Below are positions 14,501 to 29,500 of a stretch of 64,000 nt of DNA, in pieces. Under the pieces are notes generated by a model. The model searched no databases. It was not told the origin of the DNA and saw only the letters and a program-made list of their open reading frames with translations. Each line of letters opens with the position of its first letter. Within the stretch, counting starts at the first letter, position 1. The DNA is from Symsagittifera roscoffensis. Lineage: Eukaryota; Xenacoelomorpha; Acoela; Convolutidae. The stretch lies in NCBI RefSeq assembly GCF_963678635.1, contig NC_087070.1, positions 35,283,109 to 35,347,108 on the forward strand, in the 5' to 3' direction. The translations under genes were made by a program, and so were the position numbers.

Positions 14501-17500
14501 TTTACCATTCTTTTTCAGTGAAAGGATCATTTCAGAAAACAAAGCATTTAGTTATTTCTGCACACTATTGTTTCGCGGGTTAGCCAACCTTACCTGGATC
14601 TTCTAGCCGTTCTGGCGAAAAATAAACAAGGATTCACTCAAATGAAGCAGATACTGTATTCTTATTTCTAGTGTTTTGAAAAATTCTATGAAGTTACGAC
14701 TGTCTTCATTTCATGAGCTGATGATTTTAACAAAACAGATGTAATTAACGGAGTTACTGATTAACTAAATTTTGATATCCTTCGTCGAATCGTCATTTAG
14801 ACAAAAGACTGCTCTTCTAATTAGCTCGGTGTTGATCTAGGAGAATGAGGAGTAATGTCAAGGTATTTGTGTAAAAAGAACGTTGTAAATATGTCAGCTA
14901 ATAACTTCATTAAATGCCTAGATACGCAAAATGTCCTAGATACGCAAAACGTCCTAGATACGCGATTAACCTTACTAAATCGTTCTCGATAGATCAAAAA
15001 AAATTCAATTTATATGCTGCTATGGCTGGCACACCTGAACAATCTCCCCCTTAATAGACTTAAGTGAACAATCTCCCCCTAAAATTAAATGACAATTTCA
15101 AAGCAGTGGTGCCTCAATGTAGTATGCTCAAATCTGATTAGCTGAAAAATATTAGATAACTATCTCCTCCCTACTTTGATAAAGGAGCGCGAGATAGTTC
15201 ACTTGGTATCTATAATAGCTACTCACTTTCAACCAGTGTCTCCAAGAACAGTTCTCCGAACATCTGCAGAGAAGGAATCAACACTACGAACTCCAACGTG
15301 TCCGTGAGAGGCTTCTCCTTCAGCTGCTCCTGGGTGAAGATGAGAGCGATGGTGCAGATGCCATAGCCAAGGAGGAACACCAGCAACACTGTGATGAAGA
15401 TGAGCATCTCTTTGAACATCTTCCGCATCATGATCCACAGAGGTCCCAGACGACCGATGGCCTACAGATTCACACAACCCTCATTTAAATCACAATTCTC
15501 CTCAAACAGCTCATCACCAAAATGTCTTTAAACATGTTAACATTTTGTCGGAACGATCTAAGAGAATGAAAAGAACAAAAGGAGCGTCCTTGTTGCGGAA
15601 TCCGCTTACAATTCACAAAATGCACAGTTTGGCCTCGTAACACCATCCTTTTAGTCATAACTGCAGAGGCGGAGTGAAAAAGGACCATTTATAGAGATCC
15701 TTGTTTAGTCGTCAACCTAGAACTTTTCCAACTTGACACCAACATAGAGTAATTTACAGAAAAGCGCGCGCCAAAAAAATGCAGATTTTTGTTCAAAACC
15801 CACCAAAAAAATTCCTAAAACGGCAATTTGTTGTTTTTTATTCAAATATTACCTGCAGCGCTGACTTTTTTTTGGCAAAGTTGGGTATAGTATTTTGAAA
15901 TAGCTCGGAAAATCAGCTTGGTCGACGCAAAAAAAGGTTGGTAATTTTTGAACATTTTTTGGAAACACCTTCGAGAAAATCCTGGCTTCGTCCCAGCATT
16001 ATAGCATGAAAAATAAGGCTTAGTAGGGTTTGAAACGAGATTATTTATCTAATAATATTTTATTTTCTACTCTCATTATAATTGGCGCCTAAAACCATGA
16101 TGTCATATGATTCTTTTGTTCTGATGTGTTTTCATGTAGAAAAAGGATCAGTCAATCTTCACTATCTTTATCAAAAAATGTGGTCAACTTTTTCTTAATT
16201 AGAACAATGTTACTATATCTTGGCGTTGTAGCTAATATTGTATCTTGTTGTTCGGAATAACTTCTAATTTATTCCAGTCTTTTCTCGGTTCGTCCAAAAC
16301 GTTGTTTCCTGCAATCTGAATTAAAATTCTTTTCTACAGCTAAAGGGAATATATTTGTTAGCTCCGTAATATGGTGGCGATGTTTTCAACCAATCAGGGC
16401 TTTTTCAGGGGCTTTTATGAAAGACTTTAAAAAGGATTTTTAACACAGAGGCGAAACTGAGCTCCGCACCACTTGCGATCAAAAGAACCAAAGATCGAAA
16501 AAAACTAGATCTATTAAATGAATAAAACTAGTTTTGAAACAAAAACATGCCAAGACAATAGAATCTGTAATAAGCATCGGAAGATAATGTACCCAGCTGT
16601 AACAAAGCCGAAAATACCGTCAGAAACCTTGTCAGAAGTCGAAAAAAAATCAACAAACTACTGAATGGTTAATAAGTCCACCTCACCCTCAATACATTAT
16701 GAGCTCACTAAGCCGATATATTATAGGCCAAAACCTATTAAACCAAACAAAATGAAAATAAAAACAACCGAAAAAAATTTTTTGTAAAAATTTAAGACAA
16801 ATAAAAAGTTATAAAGTCCCCCTGAGCCGCAAACCAGACACGCACACAGAAAACATTTTTTTTAGCTCGTCGAAAGATGCAATATGAGGCCAATAAGCCG
16901 ATATAATGTAGGCCAAAACCTATCAAGCCGAACAAAGGAGAAAAAAAGTCGAAAAAAAATTGTTAGCATGAAAAACTTGAACTATAATTCTATAGGAATT
17001 TTAGCATTTTGTGCAACCCGGAGATGAGCAGTAAATATATGTTTCCGTTGAAACGACTCAAAACTAGGCCACTGAGCCGATAAAAAATAGAATAGGACGA
17101 AATCATATCGGCAGAATAAAGTTTATAAACGAAAAGATATTTATATAAACGAGGTCAAGTTTAGTTAAAATACTAACAGCACAGATTGATATAAGAACAT
17201 AAAAGCAACCATAATGTGAAAAAAATTTAAAAAACACTATACAATATGTCAAATAAGCCGACAAAACATCGGCAGACAATCCTCAGCCGACATTTTTTTT
17301 TTTCAAACGGACTATTTCCAGTTTGAACAAAAAACAGGTCCGGTCAGTTTAGAACCCGGGACCCTTGGCGTCTCAGACGTATTCGTTAACTCCAGACTAA
17401 GTGTGCCGGAGATGCTCAGAAATTTGAATTCATTATGAACCAAGACACCAAATGATTCTGCTAAACTAGTTGATAACCCGAAAAAAGTCCATATTCCAGT

Positions 17501-20500
17501 TTGATAACGCTTGCTCATCTGATCGCAAGCGTAAAAACGAGCCCTAGCTTCCTGATACTCGTCTCTCACCTGGTAGAGTCTGATCACTCTGAGCCACAAG
17601 AGGAGAGTGACCATGCCATAGAGAATACGGGACACCTCCCTCATACTGCCTATGGCACTCAGTCCAAATGCAGTGAAGATCATGGACAGGTAGATGACGT
17701 CTATGATGTTCCACTCGGACGCCAAGTACCCCTTCAGCTTCTTACTCCAAGTCGCATCTTCAGTCACCAACTACAAACAAACAAACAAACAAACAAAAAC
17801 AATCAATACAAAAATTATATTCCCTTTCAAACTAGAAAGCAGCTAAAGGTCAAACTACGAAAAAAACGTCCTTCTAATCAATTTCGGTCGAAAAGGGACA
17901 CCGGCATACGCATGATATTTGGTTAAAAAGCCACAAACATCAAAATTGTCTGCACACCCAAACTTATTTGCCCAACTTTTTATAAGAACTTTTACTAAGA
18001 ATCTTAGACACATCTGCCAGACGTTTTAGAACGTAAGCTACCATAAGTTGTGGCATTGAACTTGATTTCACATATCAGTGCAATTATGATAGTTTACGTT
18101 CTACAATGTCACAAAGATTTGCCTGAGAATAATTCGGGAAAAATTCGTTAATATTTAGGAAATCTTGGGAAAAATTCGATAATATTTAGAAAATATTTGA
18201 CATCAAATTACATACTACCGATTGAGCGAGATAAACTGAAGATCTCAAGTATTTGATAACTGATGAAAATGCTTGAAATTGAGAGACCCAATTACTTTAT
18301 CTTTATTATCGTAATCATCTTAAGCTGCTTTCTCATTTCTCAAACCAAACAACCTTTATAAAGCGGTAACTTCCTTCTCAAAACATGGTGCGAAAGGAGA
18401 TAGGCAATAAAATCCCGTGTGTTACTTGTGACTCAATTGGGTGAATGAACGCAGAAGTCAATTGATGAAGGATTGATAGCTCATTTGGCAAGGCCACGTT
18501 TCCTCGAAAGCAACAAATCGCAGAATTTAGAAGAGAGAAAATTAAAAAGTAATAGCACAAATTAGTTTCGTGAGCTATTCTACATCAGATTTTCGGCCGG
18601 TTAAGACATGGCTGTTTGATTGCTGTAATTTGCTGAATATATTAATTTCGTATATGCTTTAAAATCATTTAGGTTATTTTTTGCCAAGAACTTCGAGACT
18701 CTACGAACTATCACTTTCGACGAATTATTGCCTCACAATGCTTTTTCATTGCTTCTAAATGAGCTAAAGCTGCAACTCTGCATAATTTCGAGAATACTTC
18801 TTCAATTTATATTTAATTTATTACACCATGATGACAATTAATAATTAGTGAAGATAGCACTTAATTTTAACACGCAAAATGCTGCTGAAAACAATCTTTA
18901 CATAAAAAGATTTGCGAAGACCAAAACACGTCAAAAATTTTAATTTCAAATATTCCCGATGAAGCCAATCATATCTATGATGTATGTTTAATGGCTTCAA
19001 AGCTGAATTTAGCTAAGCTTTCCCCAAGAAAAAATATATATTTTTTTCTAATTTTAAGTCTGTTAACAGAACTTGATTTCAAATTCACTTTAGCTCACCT
19101 ATTTATCAGAATTTTTCAACACATTTTTATTCGTAGATAACCCCTAATCGCAAATTCAATTTCATGCGCATGGAAGCAGCTCAATGCCACGCATGAAAAA
19201 ATAATAGTAAAAATTCGGTGGTTTATTTCAAAGCAATGCATTTGTCTTTGGGACAGCACACAATTAAGATGGCAAACTTCCCCTAGCTAGAGCTTAAGTA
19301 CTGGATCTAATCTATCAGTGGTTTTTCAGCTAAGTAGTCTGCCACAATTGAATTGAACACTTAATCCAAATTGTCTGGAAAATATAAACTGAACGAGATT
19401 TCATAAGGCTAAAAATTCGGATCATATCCGTCTATAAACTACGTCAACAGTTTTGAATTTGAATTCATTTATCCACAACTGTTTTCAACATAAAGGGAAT
19501 ACATTGGATAGAAGCCGCAGTTCACCTACAGAAACCATCTCAAATTAAGGGGATAACTAACCAGCATGCAGAACGGCCGAACACAAAACAACTAAAAAAT
19601 CAGCCGAGAGAAAAAAGTGTCGGAAAAAAATTAGCAAGCAATGAAACCAAAAAAAACAACGGATGAAAAAAATGTGAAAAGACTGCATCCATGTGTGACT
19701 TTAGAATTTCAAAAATCGTATATAATTTGGACCTTTTTCTTAGTAAAATAACAAAAAGAGAGAAAAATAGATCAACATGATAACCTCTCATTTAGCACAC
19801 GAAATCAAAGTGATTTTAAGAAGAAATCAAACATCACATCGCAAAAGTGTAAAAAGAGCTTGAATAAGGTTTTTTCAGAAAAAAAACAAACAAATAAACA
19901 CGAGGCCGTTAAAAAAAATTCACTTCAGAAACCCTTTGCGCTGTTTGATAGTGGAGTTTGTCTTCTTTGAACTGTAAAAGAAATTGAAAAGAACTGTAGA
20001 AGAAATCAAAAGCCAAACCACAAAAAAAAAATTAGCCTGAACAACTGTCATGATTTTTCCTTAAAACGAAAAAAAAATCATCGTGACTTTTATAAGAGTT
20101 TGATCTAGGTTTATCGACTCTTAATCCTCATTCGAAACTAACAGTCACTCAAGTTTCTAACGCTATTTGCACATTTGTAATAGAAGAGCGTAATTTGGCT
20201 TCCTTCTAGCAAATGAATTTTAATTGAACGTAATAAAAAATCAGAAGCCAAGCCGTAATAGATCAAACTTGAGCGTGAACAAGAATTTTTCACAAAAAAA
20301 TAAACAAGACTTATAAACAAGAGCCAAAAAATGACACCATTTAAGCCGAGTAATTGACATTGCAGCAATTGAACTTTTCAACACATACAGCTTGCAAAAA
20401 GTACAACTCATGGCCTGCGTCAATCCCTAGAAATGTGAAGTCCCAGACACGTGCATGCGCATTACCTCTGCGCCAAATGAGCAAAATTAGAAGCTGAAAC

Positions 20501-23500
20501 TTGCTATGCTAATTAATCATACTGATTAATTCTGAACAAAGTTTTCACACAGAGGCGAAGTCGCACTTCGCATACACAGAAAAAATATGACCGATTACGC
20601 TACTGGGAAAAACTGAATGAGTAAAACTTTGAGTCTACAAAATTTCTTAAGTGACGCACGCCAATTCTGCCGCATTAGCAGTACCAGTCAATTTGAAAAA
20701 AAAGTGACCAACTAACATGCCTCAATTTATAGAGCAGTCTATGGAGCAGTAATCACATGAAAAAATCAAATGTAATAAAAATGAGTTGATTTTTTTTAAT
20801 TTGAGATTTTTTTTGTAAAAATCATCCCCCACACGCCATATTAAGTACAAAAGGATAGATTTCGCTAATTGTAAGAAATCAATTATGGCAAATAAGCTTC
20901 GTTTAACCAATTAAATGTAATAAAATAAAAATAATTTTTTTTTTTTAATTTGAAATTTTTTTATGAAAATCATCCCCCCACACGCAATTTAAAGTACAAA
21001 AAGATAAATTTAGCTCCTAGTAACAAATCAACTATGGTAAATAATCTTCCTTCAACCAATTTGGAACTTTTTTTTTGACTGATTAATCTCTGCTTACGCG
21101 TTCATAGCGCAAAATATATCGCGCTGAATGGTCCCAAATTGGCCAAAATGGCAATTTTTATACCCCCATAACTTTACAAAAAAAGATCACAGGGGAAATC
21201 TCTTTCCAAATTTAAGCTCAGAACAACAATACTTTTTGAATGATATAAAAACAATCCCGTCAAAAATGGCTAGTTAAAAAGTCAAAATTTGTCTGAAAAA
21301 AAAAACCACCCGGAGGACAAATATTCCGTTATTTTCGTTCGTTACGAAAGTCGGAACAATAATAGTCTGTATTAAAATCCTTAGCATTGACTGTACTAAA
21401 TAGTCGGTTATTGATCAAAATGAACACTTTCAAAGTGGACACATTTTCTCGCAACAATATTTGCGTCGCAACAATATTTGCGACTTAGGTTGGAAAAAAA
21501 GATAGTTCATACTATAACACAAGCATTGCTTGTGTAAACAAGATAAACGTCCAGTACCCCAGTTGCAATATCCTTGCTCATCGAAAGGAACAAAATGCAC
21601 TCAAATGCTTAAAAAAACGAGTTTGAATCACAGAGGCGAAGTCGCACTTCGCATACACAGAAAAAATATGACCGATAACGCTACTGAGAAAAACTGAATG
21701 AGTAAAACTTTGAGTCTACAAAATTTCTTAAGTGACGCACGCCAATTCCGCCACATTAGCAGTACCAGTCAATTTGAAAAAAAATGACCAACTAACATGC
21801 CTCAATTTATAGAGCAGTCTATGGAGCAGTAATCACATGAAAAAATCAAATGTAATAAAAATGAGTTGATTTTTTTTAATTTGAGATTTTTTTGTAAAAA
21901 TCATCCCCCACACGCCATATTAAGTACAAAGTGATAAATTTAGCTCCTAGTAACAAATCAACTATGGTAAATAATCTTCCTTCAACCAATTTGGAACTTT
22001 GTTTTTTGACTGATTAATCTCTGCTTACGCGTTTATAGCGCAAAATATATCGCGCTGAATGGTCCCAAATTGGCCAAAATGGCAATTTTTATACCCCCAT
22101 AACTTTACAAAAAATGATCACAGGGGAAATATCTTTCCAAATTTAAGCTCAGAACAACAATACTTTTTGAATGATATAAAAACAATCCCGTCAAAAATGG
22201 CTAGTTAAAAAGTCAAAATTTGTCTGAAAAAAAACCACCCGGAGGACAAATATTCCGTTACTTTCGTTACGAAAGTCGGAACAAAAATAGTCTGTATTAA
22301 AATCCTTAGCATTGACTGTACTAAATAGTCGGTTATTGATCAAAATGAACACTTTCAAAGTGGACACATTTTACCGCAACAATATTTGCGTCGCACCAAT
22401 ATTTGCGACTTAGGTTGGAAAAAAAGATAGTTGATACTATAACGCAAGCATTGCTTGTGTAAACAAGATAAACGTCCAGTACCCCAGTTGCAATATCCTT
22501 GCTCATCGAAAGGAACAAAATGCACTCAAATGCTTAAAAAACGAGTTTGAATCACAGATGCCAACTCTCATCTCAAACTCTAGTAAAAACAAAACAAATG
22601 ATTGATTAAAAAAATTGCGACAATTTTGCTACCAAAAATTCGACTAGCTCTATATTTTAGAGCAGAGTGTAAAAATCGTGTTAAATGCGCTTCGCGCATG
22701 CAAAAAGGATTGAAAAATTCATCTTGAACAAACAAGCCGACAGCGCGCTTGAGATTCTAAAAAAGTTGTAACACTTTTTATGCTTCTGGATCATTCTGCA
22801 GACCAACTAAGGGTACTTCTTTTTATGCTTCTGGATCATTCTGCAGACCAACTAAGGGTAATTCGGAAATGATCCCAAATTTCAGGTTAAATGAAAATGA
22901 GTCGCAGGAAGAAAGCGTAGAAAGAAAAGTAGCAAATAAGCACCTCCGGTTGAGAAAGCTGAAACAGTCAAAATTACTGCGATATCTAACTGAAAAGTAA
23001 TGATGCGATATCTAACTGAAAAGTAGTGATGCGATAGCCTGAAACAACTGCAGCTTCAAACTAAAAGAACATCAAAACATGAAATAAATATTAGTAGTTT
23101 ACTTGCTACAACTTAGAAGCTAATTTTTGTACCTAATTCCCGTGAAAGACAGTAATTGTTAACTTTCCTTACTTTCTGTTTAAGCCAATACAAGTTCAGT
23201 TCAAATCTAACGACATAAATTACTTCACAGGCCAGGTTTTACGTACAAAAAACTGAAACTAATTTGAAGTAAATAATCGCAGGATCTGGCACATATGAAT
23301 AAAAATAATTTTGAAAAAAAATGAGAGGCAGCAAGGAAAATCGCGCTGGGGTAATGTTGCAAAGCGCAGAATGATTAAAAATTTCCTTCGTTGTTATGTC
23401 TTCAAATATATGATAAGTTTGTTTAAGGCTCACAGAAGTGTTAATAGATTCCGCCACCTAGAAAAATGTTATTGGCAATGTTTTTCCAAAAAATTGAAAA

Positions 23501-26500
23501 GCTATGCGTTTAATAATAAATTTTTCAAAACTTTAAACATGATGGTTGCTCTTTTTTGACTTTCTAGATAAAAAACAACCAGGCAACTTTTCACCCATAA
23601 AAGCTCATCTGCCATCCATGGCTAATTAATTACTCGAGCAGCAGTCACTAAATATACAGCAAATATCGTTCTGAAAGTCAACTGCGCAACAAAATCAATA
23701 ATTTGAACTGAGAAAAAACAAAAGAACTATATACAAAAAAGCCCATCAAGTATGCGAAATTTTTAGGTTGAAGTTTCATTCGTATTAACACACCTGTCGT
23801 ATTTCTTCAACCGCATAAGATGTAGCCAAAACTACAACTAGAATCTCCATCCAGTGTATTTTATTCTCACTCGTTATATTCAATACCATCCATGAGTACA
23901 TGAGAAGAAACACTATATAAGCAGTAGAATGGGTTATGAATTTTGTCACTGGCGCCGTGTAGAATATCTTGGCCTTCTGCAAGAACGAGATGCGAGGCCC
24001 ACCGTTGAGGCGACCGTTGGCGTCTACCCCATGCTTCTGCGGCACTCGAAAAACGACCTCGAGATTCTCGTTTTCGGCTCCGCAGTTATTCAGTTTCATC
24101 CCGTCTCCAACGTGCTCCAGGCGGTCATTGTCTGAACACATTTTGCACATTATGATCCACAATTAGAAAAATTGTTGAATATAATATCGTTTTGTCTAAT
24201 TTTGGTCGATTTTAAAAACCTTTCAAAAACCAAAACAACAAACAAAGTTATACCATGCACTCAATGCACTCAAAATCACTACAAAAACCTTTTTGAATTG
24301 GTATATTCCTAAAAGTGTTCACGCTCAAAAAATTCACGTCAAATTCACGTCAAATTCACAAATGAACTCATGAAATTTTGTCTGACCAAAGTTATCTTTA
24401 TTGCACAGAAGAGTTTCGTGTTCAGTGGCTGGGATCTGACTATTGGCCACAACTCCAGTTCCCATCACGTCCAACTCATGTTCATTATTCGTGTAATTAT
24501 CCTCGTCCTCGCCATCTGGCGCCGTCACCACATCCAGGCCACTGATCGCCACTGGATTCACCAAACACCACACGATGTTGAGAACCTTGCAACGAAGGTT
24601 TCCCTTCCAGTATCCTTCCACGCACGCTTGCACACAAGCGGTCGCCAGGAAGAATTTGCAATTAGCCAATACTGCAACGTCCATTCTCGTCTTCCCGCGC
24701 CAAATTAGACTTTTCTGCTCCACCAGACGCTTAGCCAACTCGTGGTCTGTTTTGTAGCAAACGTCAATCACTCCAACTGCGAGTTCTTGGAACTCTTGTG
24801 AGTTTGCTTCAAACTCCGGCTCGAAGACGTCTTCACCAGGCCATAGTCTATGGGCCAAGGATGACCATAGTTTGGACCCTATCAAAGCCAACATTATTGG
24901 CTCCTTAGCGTGTGCCCAAAAGAACAGAGCCATTTGTTTGCGGTTCGCCAGAATAGCCCACAGACATAATTCCACGAATGGGTAGTCGAACGTCTTTGTA
25001 TATCCGTTTTCCTCTGAGGTTATAGTGTCCACTTGCGTTCCCTCTGCATTGTCACGAGACCCGGTGTCTGTTCCAGTGAGTGACCGGAGCAAACGTGACA
25101 CATCTTTTAGAGTGTACCGTCGGGACTTGTTCTTAGTCCTCACGGTTTTCTTCAGTAGCCAGGCCAACACTTCATTTGACTGGGCCTAAAAACCAACGTA
25201 CAAATTAAGTTGAAAGACCGATTGCAAATGAAATGATTTTAGAAATCCAGTGACGATTCATCTTCGATTCAGTGACAATACTTTGCTTCAGCAATATTTC
25301 AGAGCAAGTGCATACATAATCGAGGACTATATTACGTGGAAAGTTAACAACTTTGGATTTTTCACTCATGGATCAATTAAGACCAATAAATATTTAAGGA
25401 AACGGTTGTCTGCGGGTTCTAGGTATGTGTTTTCTACTAATTGTCTCTTACCGCGTAATTGTACAGCAACTCCAGTCGTTTCGCAGTCAAGAAATCCTTC
25501 ATCACAAACCCACATTCCATGAACAACTTCACAAAGTTAGTCTTACACTCCATAATTGACCTCAGCATCAACTTATCCATGTTCTCCCGCTGGGAAATGT
25601 CCATTTCGTTCGAGAGGATGTCCGAGGCTGCGACATCGTCTCGGTTCCAGGTGACTGCCAATTCAAGGGGGTCTTCGTTTTTGGCCACATCCCCTTGCAA
25701 CAGTGAATGGAGGATCGCGGCATCCAATTCTTGCGTACCACTTTTGCCGACCTAAAAAAACTTTCTTTCCGTTTCCTGCAACATTGCTGTTAACTTTTAA
25801 TACATAGTTTCTCGAACACTATAACTATCAAGGCTGTAAAAAATATATTGCATTTAAATATATTGGCAATAAATACAATACAATTATATATTTTTTACAG
25901 AGAAAAGTAAAACATATTTATTTCATCAGAACAATTCTTGATGTAACAACTTTTTCTGGACAAAGTTCTTAGCGATTGTCGGAAAAGTGTTCTTCCCATT
26001 AACTTCAATGACAATGTTTTTCAATGACAATGTAGTAAGTAAATAAATGTCGCTGCAACGAACGTGAAATAAATTCTCCAACTACATTTTTTGGTCGCAA
26101 GCGTAAAAATATTCGTTTTTTTTATCGATGAAACAAAAATATAATTATTTTTTTTTAAATGAAAAAATTACATTTAAATATATTTTTTCAGCCCTGATAA
26201 CTATTGATTTGATTCAACAGCATGTCTACGCATGTTTTATTTATTTAACCACCATATATTGAAGCCGAAATAGGATCAGAATTACGTAACAATTGCATAA
26301 CAATAATGACAATGTTATTATGTTGCTCAACAATCAAGGTTGCATAAAAATCTGATGTATATTCTCGATTGATTTAAATCCGATTTTTATTATTTTACCT
26401 TGATTTTTTCGATTTTTATTGGAAACGTTTTTGTTTCAAGAATCAATTAATTTACGCAAAATTACTGATTCAGCATCCGAAAGAAGAACACAAGTTAACC

Positions 26501-29500
26501 ATATTTTTCTATTCCCAGACAATTTCTGAGACTGGAATGGATAAATCCGAAAGTGATGTAAAATTTTTCTAGTTAAAAGTATGCTATGAAGAGCTAAGTA
26601 CGTAACCAATGTAAATACTGCTAGCTGGGTTGTATGTTTACCGCGGCACTCGTCAGGATAACACAAGGGTTGATTTTTTTGATTTTGATTCTACGATTAA
26701 AATCCGATTTAAATCATTGAATTAAATCAAGTTGATTTTAATCATGCAACCCTGTCAACAATATTAATTTTCGGCTTGTCGGTCTAGTAATCGTATTTTC
26801 GTTTTGTTGGCCCTTCGGCTTGTTGGCCTTCCACCATTTGAAGAAGTGTGTTAGTTACCTTGTAGACTGTGAGAAGGTTCTCCTTCTTGATGCAGGTGTT
26901 GATGTTCATGATGACGTGTTTCAACTCCGCCTCCACGTCGCCCTCCTGCGGCTGGCCGGGGAAGAAGGCGTCGGCCACCATCTTCTTAATACTCGACTCC
27001 TTCTCAGGCGTCAGCCACTTCTCGTTGTCCCTACACAATACAATACATCACTCATCATCATCCCCAACAAAGTCAATTCAATTTTAAATCAACATCCATC
27101 TCTTGTATTCTAAGGTGCTTTACAGTTCAAATAGTGATAAAACCACTACTTAGTTCGTAGAACTTGCAGTTTTCCCCGCTTTTAAATGCGCTGCAGATTA
27201 ATTTTTACTCCATTATTTGAGCATCGAAGTTAACAGTAGCATCACTACAAATAATTTGCTTGCTTTTAATTCAATCTTTCAAATTAAATCTCATCTTCGG
27301 AATTTATCCATGATGATATCACTCAACTCAAAAAATTAACCAAAAAGATCAACATCAGCAATACCATTATTACTGAGGTCTACTGCACTTTCGTTTTGGA
27401 ATTTTTACCCGGAACATATTCTTTAACAAAAACAAAAAACAGTTCACACATTTTGTCCAGAAAATTCTACAAAATATAAGCTTACATTTCTAACTTCATT
27501 TACTTAATTAATGAGGCAAAAACCTTTGCTTAAAGTTTTGTTTCAAATTACAACTCCATCAGCTAATCAGACAACAAAATTTCTCATATTAACCATGACA
27601 CATCTTTTTAGACACTGCTCACTTTAATGCTGAGCTACTTAAAAGATTTTTTAGTCGAGGTAAAATCAGCTTTACCACACAAAGTTTAATAAACGAATTG
27701 ACCGACCAATCTTTCCAGACCAGTTGTTCATTAAAACTGTCGAACAGTTTTCAATTTCGATCAATGACAGATAATATTACATTTCTGGAAAAAAACTAAC
27801 AAAAGAATCATCACGACTTATATTGTAATATTCACTAGGCTCATCGACTGTTATTCAAATTAATTCTAGTTGAGAAAACTGGATCAATAGTTAAAAGTTT
27901 TATTCCGCAGGAATATCCGAAAAACAAAATACTGTCTTACGTAGAAGTCGATCACGTTTTCTGTGACCTTTACAGTTTTGCTGATCTATTTTTGCCCTTC
28001 AATCACCATAAAATGAAGCCACTAAGCCGACATAGCATAACTCGAAATCTATTTAGCCGACAATACCTGCTAAATAAAAAAAAACGGTGAAAAAAATTGT
28101 AGAGAAAAGAGTTGGTAATTCTAAAACCAACATTAAAAGTAAATTTCGAACAGAGGGTGTGGTGTGCATTTGAAATGTAAACATGTTCTAAGTTGTTCTG
28201 CTGGCGCAGAGCTCTGTTCAGGCCAGGAGATGCATCCTGTGATCAAAGTTATTCAAAAGAAAAAGTCTACTACCCGGTTTAATAAACTTGCCATCGCAAG
28301 TTTAATAACTTAGAAAAGTTCGCAAAAACGATAACTTGTCGCCCTATTTACACAATTATTCTATTAAAAAAATATAAAAATTTCAGTGTTTCATGAGCGG
28401 TTGGCGTAAATTGATAGAAAACATAACCAATAGAAAGTTGAAAAATAAGTCAATGAACTCAAGGAGACCAAAAAATGATTGCCTTTTTGTGATAAAATAT
28501 CGACCCAAACTGAGATAATCGGATCAATGGACAGTTTTTTTATTCCACAGTGAGCTCCACAAAAAACTGAAATTTGATTTTAAAAACAAAAGTCAGTCAC
28601 GTTTTTTTCACGCCATGGTCACCATCGTAATTGAAGAGATTACTTTCCGTTCTTTTTGTCGAATTTATTCGAATTCAATTTAACAATTCCTAAACTTTTC
28701 CTAAACACAGAGGCGAAGCTGCGCTCCGCAAACACGAGCGAGAAAACTCTAAGAAAGCAGCCCTATAAAGTGCAATCAGAAAGGAAACGAAAAAGAATAA
28801 GCCTTGGAAATTAAAACATTTACTACAGCAGATTCAATATAACGACCAGGAGATTTAGAGTCCTCTGTCCTCGCAACTGCAATACGGTCCCTTGACATTT
28901 TACTAATACTAGCTAACAATAAAGCAGCTACATATACTAATAAATTGCCGCTGCGATGCACTACATATACTTATAAATTGCCGCTGCGATGCAGCAAAAG
29001 TGGCGCCAAATACAACACAGAGGCGAAGTTGCACTTCGCATGCACGAGCAAAAATATGACCGACAACGCTACTGGGAAAAACTGAATGAGTAAAACTTTG
29101 AGTCTACAAATTTTCTTAATAGACGCACGCCAATTATGAGTCTACATAATTGCTAAGTGACGCAAGCCAATTATGACGCATTAGCAGTACCAGTCAATTT
29201 GAAAAGAAATTTACCAACTAACATGCCTCAATTTATAGAGCGGATGCATTTTAACTACTATACGAAAAAGTTCATTAAAAACATGCGACTCTGCTGAGGT
29301 TCGAACCCTCTTATTTTGCTACTGGTCTCCTTCTCTACCTCTACGTTACAGAATCATAACACCTTGAAGCTTAAGTGCTATTTGTATTACAATAGTGTGT
29401 GTTAATATCCTTAGCATTTGCTGTACTTAATCGCTGGTTAAGGATCTTATGCATATACTGCAATAAAAGAGCACTTTCAAAAAGATCACTAATATTTGCG

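Noticed and set aside
15229-15477. Second reading frame across TRPM exon 11
   Set aside because: The overlapping frame that encodes S5 and the pore is the one in phase with both neighbouring exons; the other is a shadow.
26784-26858. Extension of TRPM exon 6 to the stop after KRKYDY
   Set aside because: A good GTAACT donor and the phase-0 exon 7 with strong family match show the frame is intronic beyond 26859.
29285-29372. Functional tRNA gene
   Set aside because: Good B-box and T-arm but no convincing acceptor or anticodon stem; SINE-type relic preferred.
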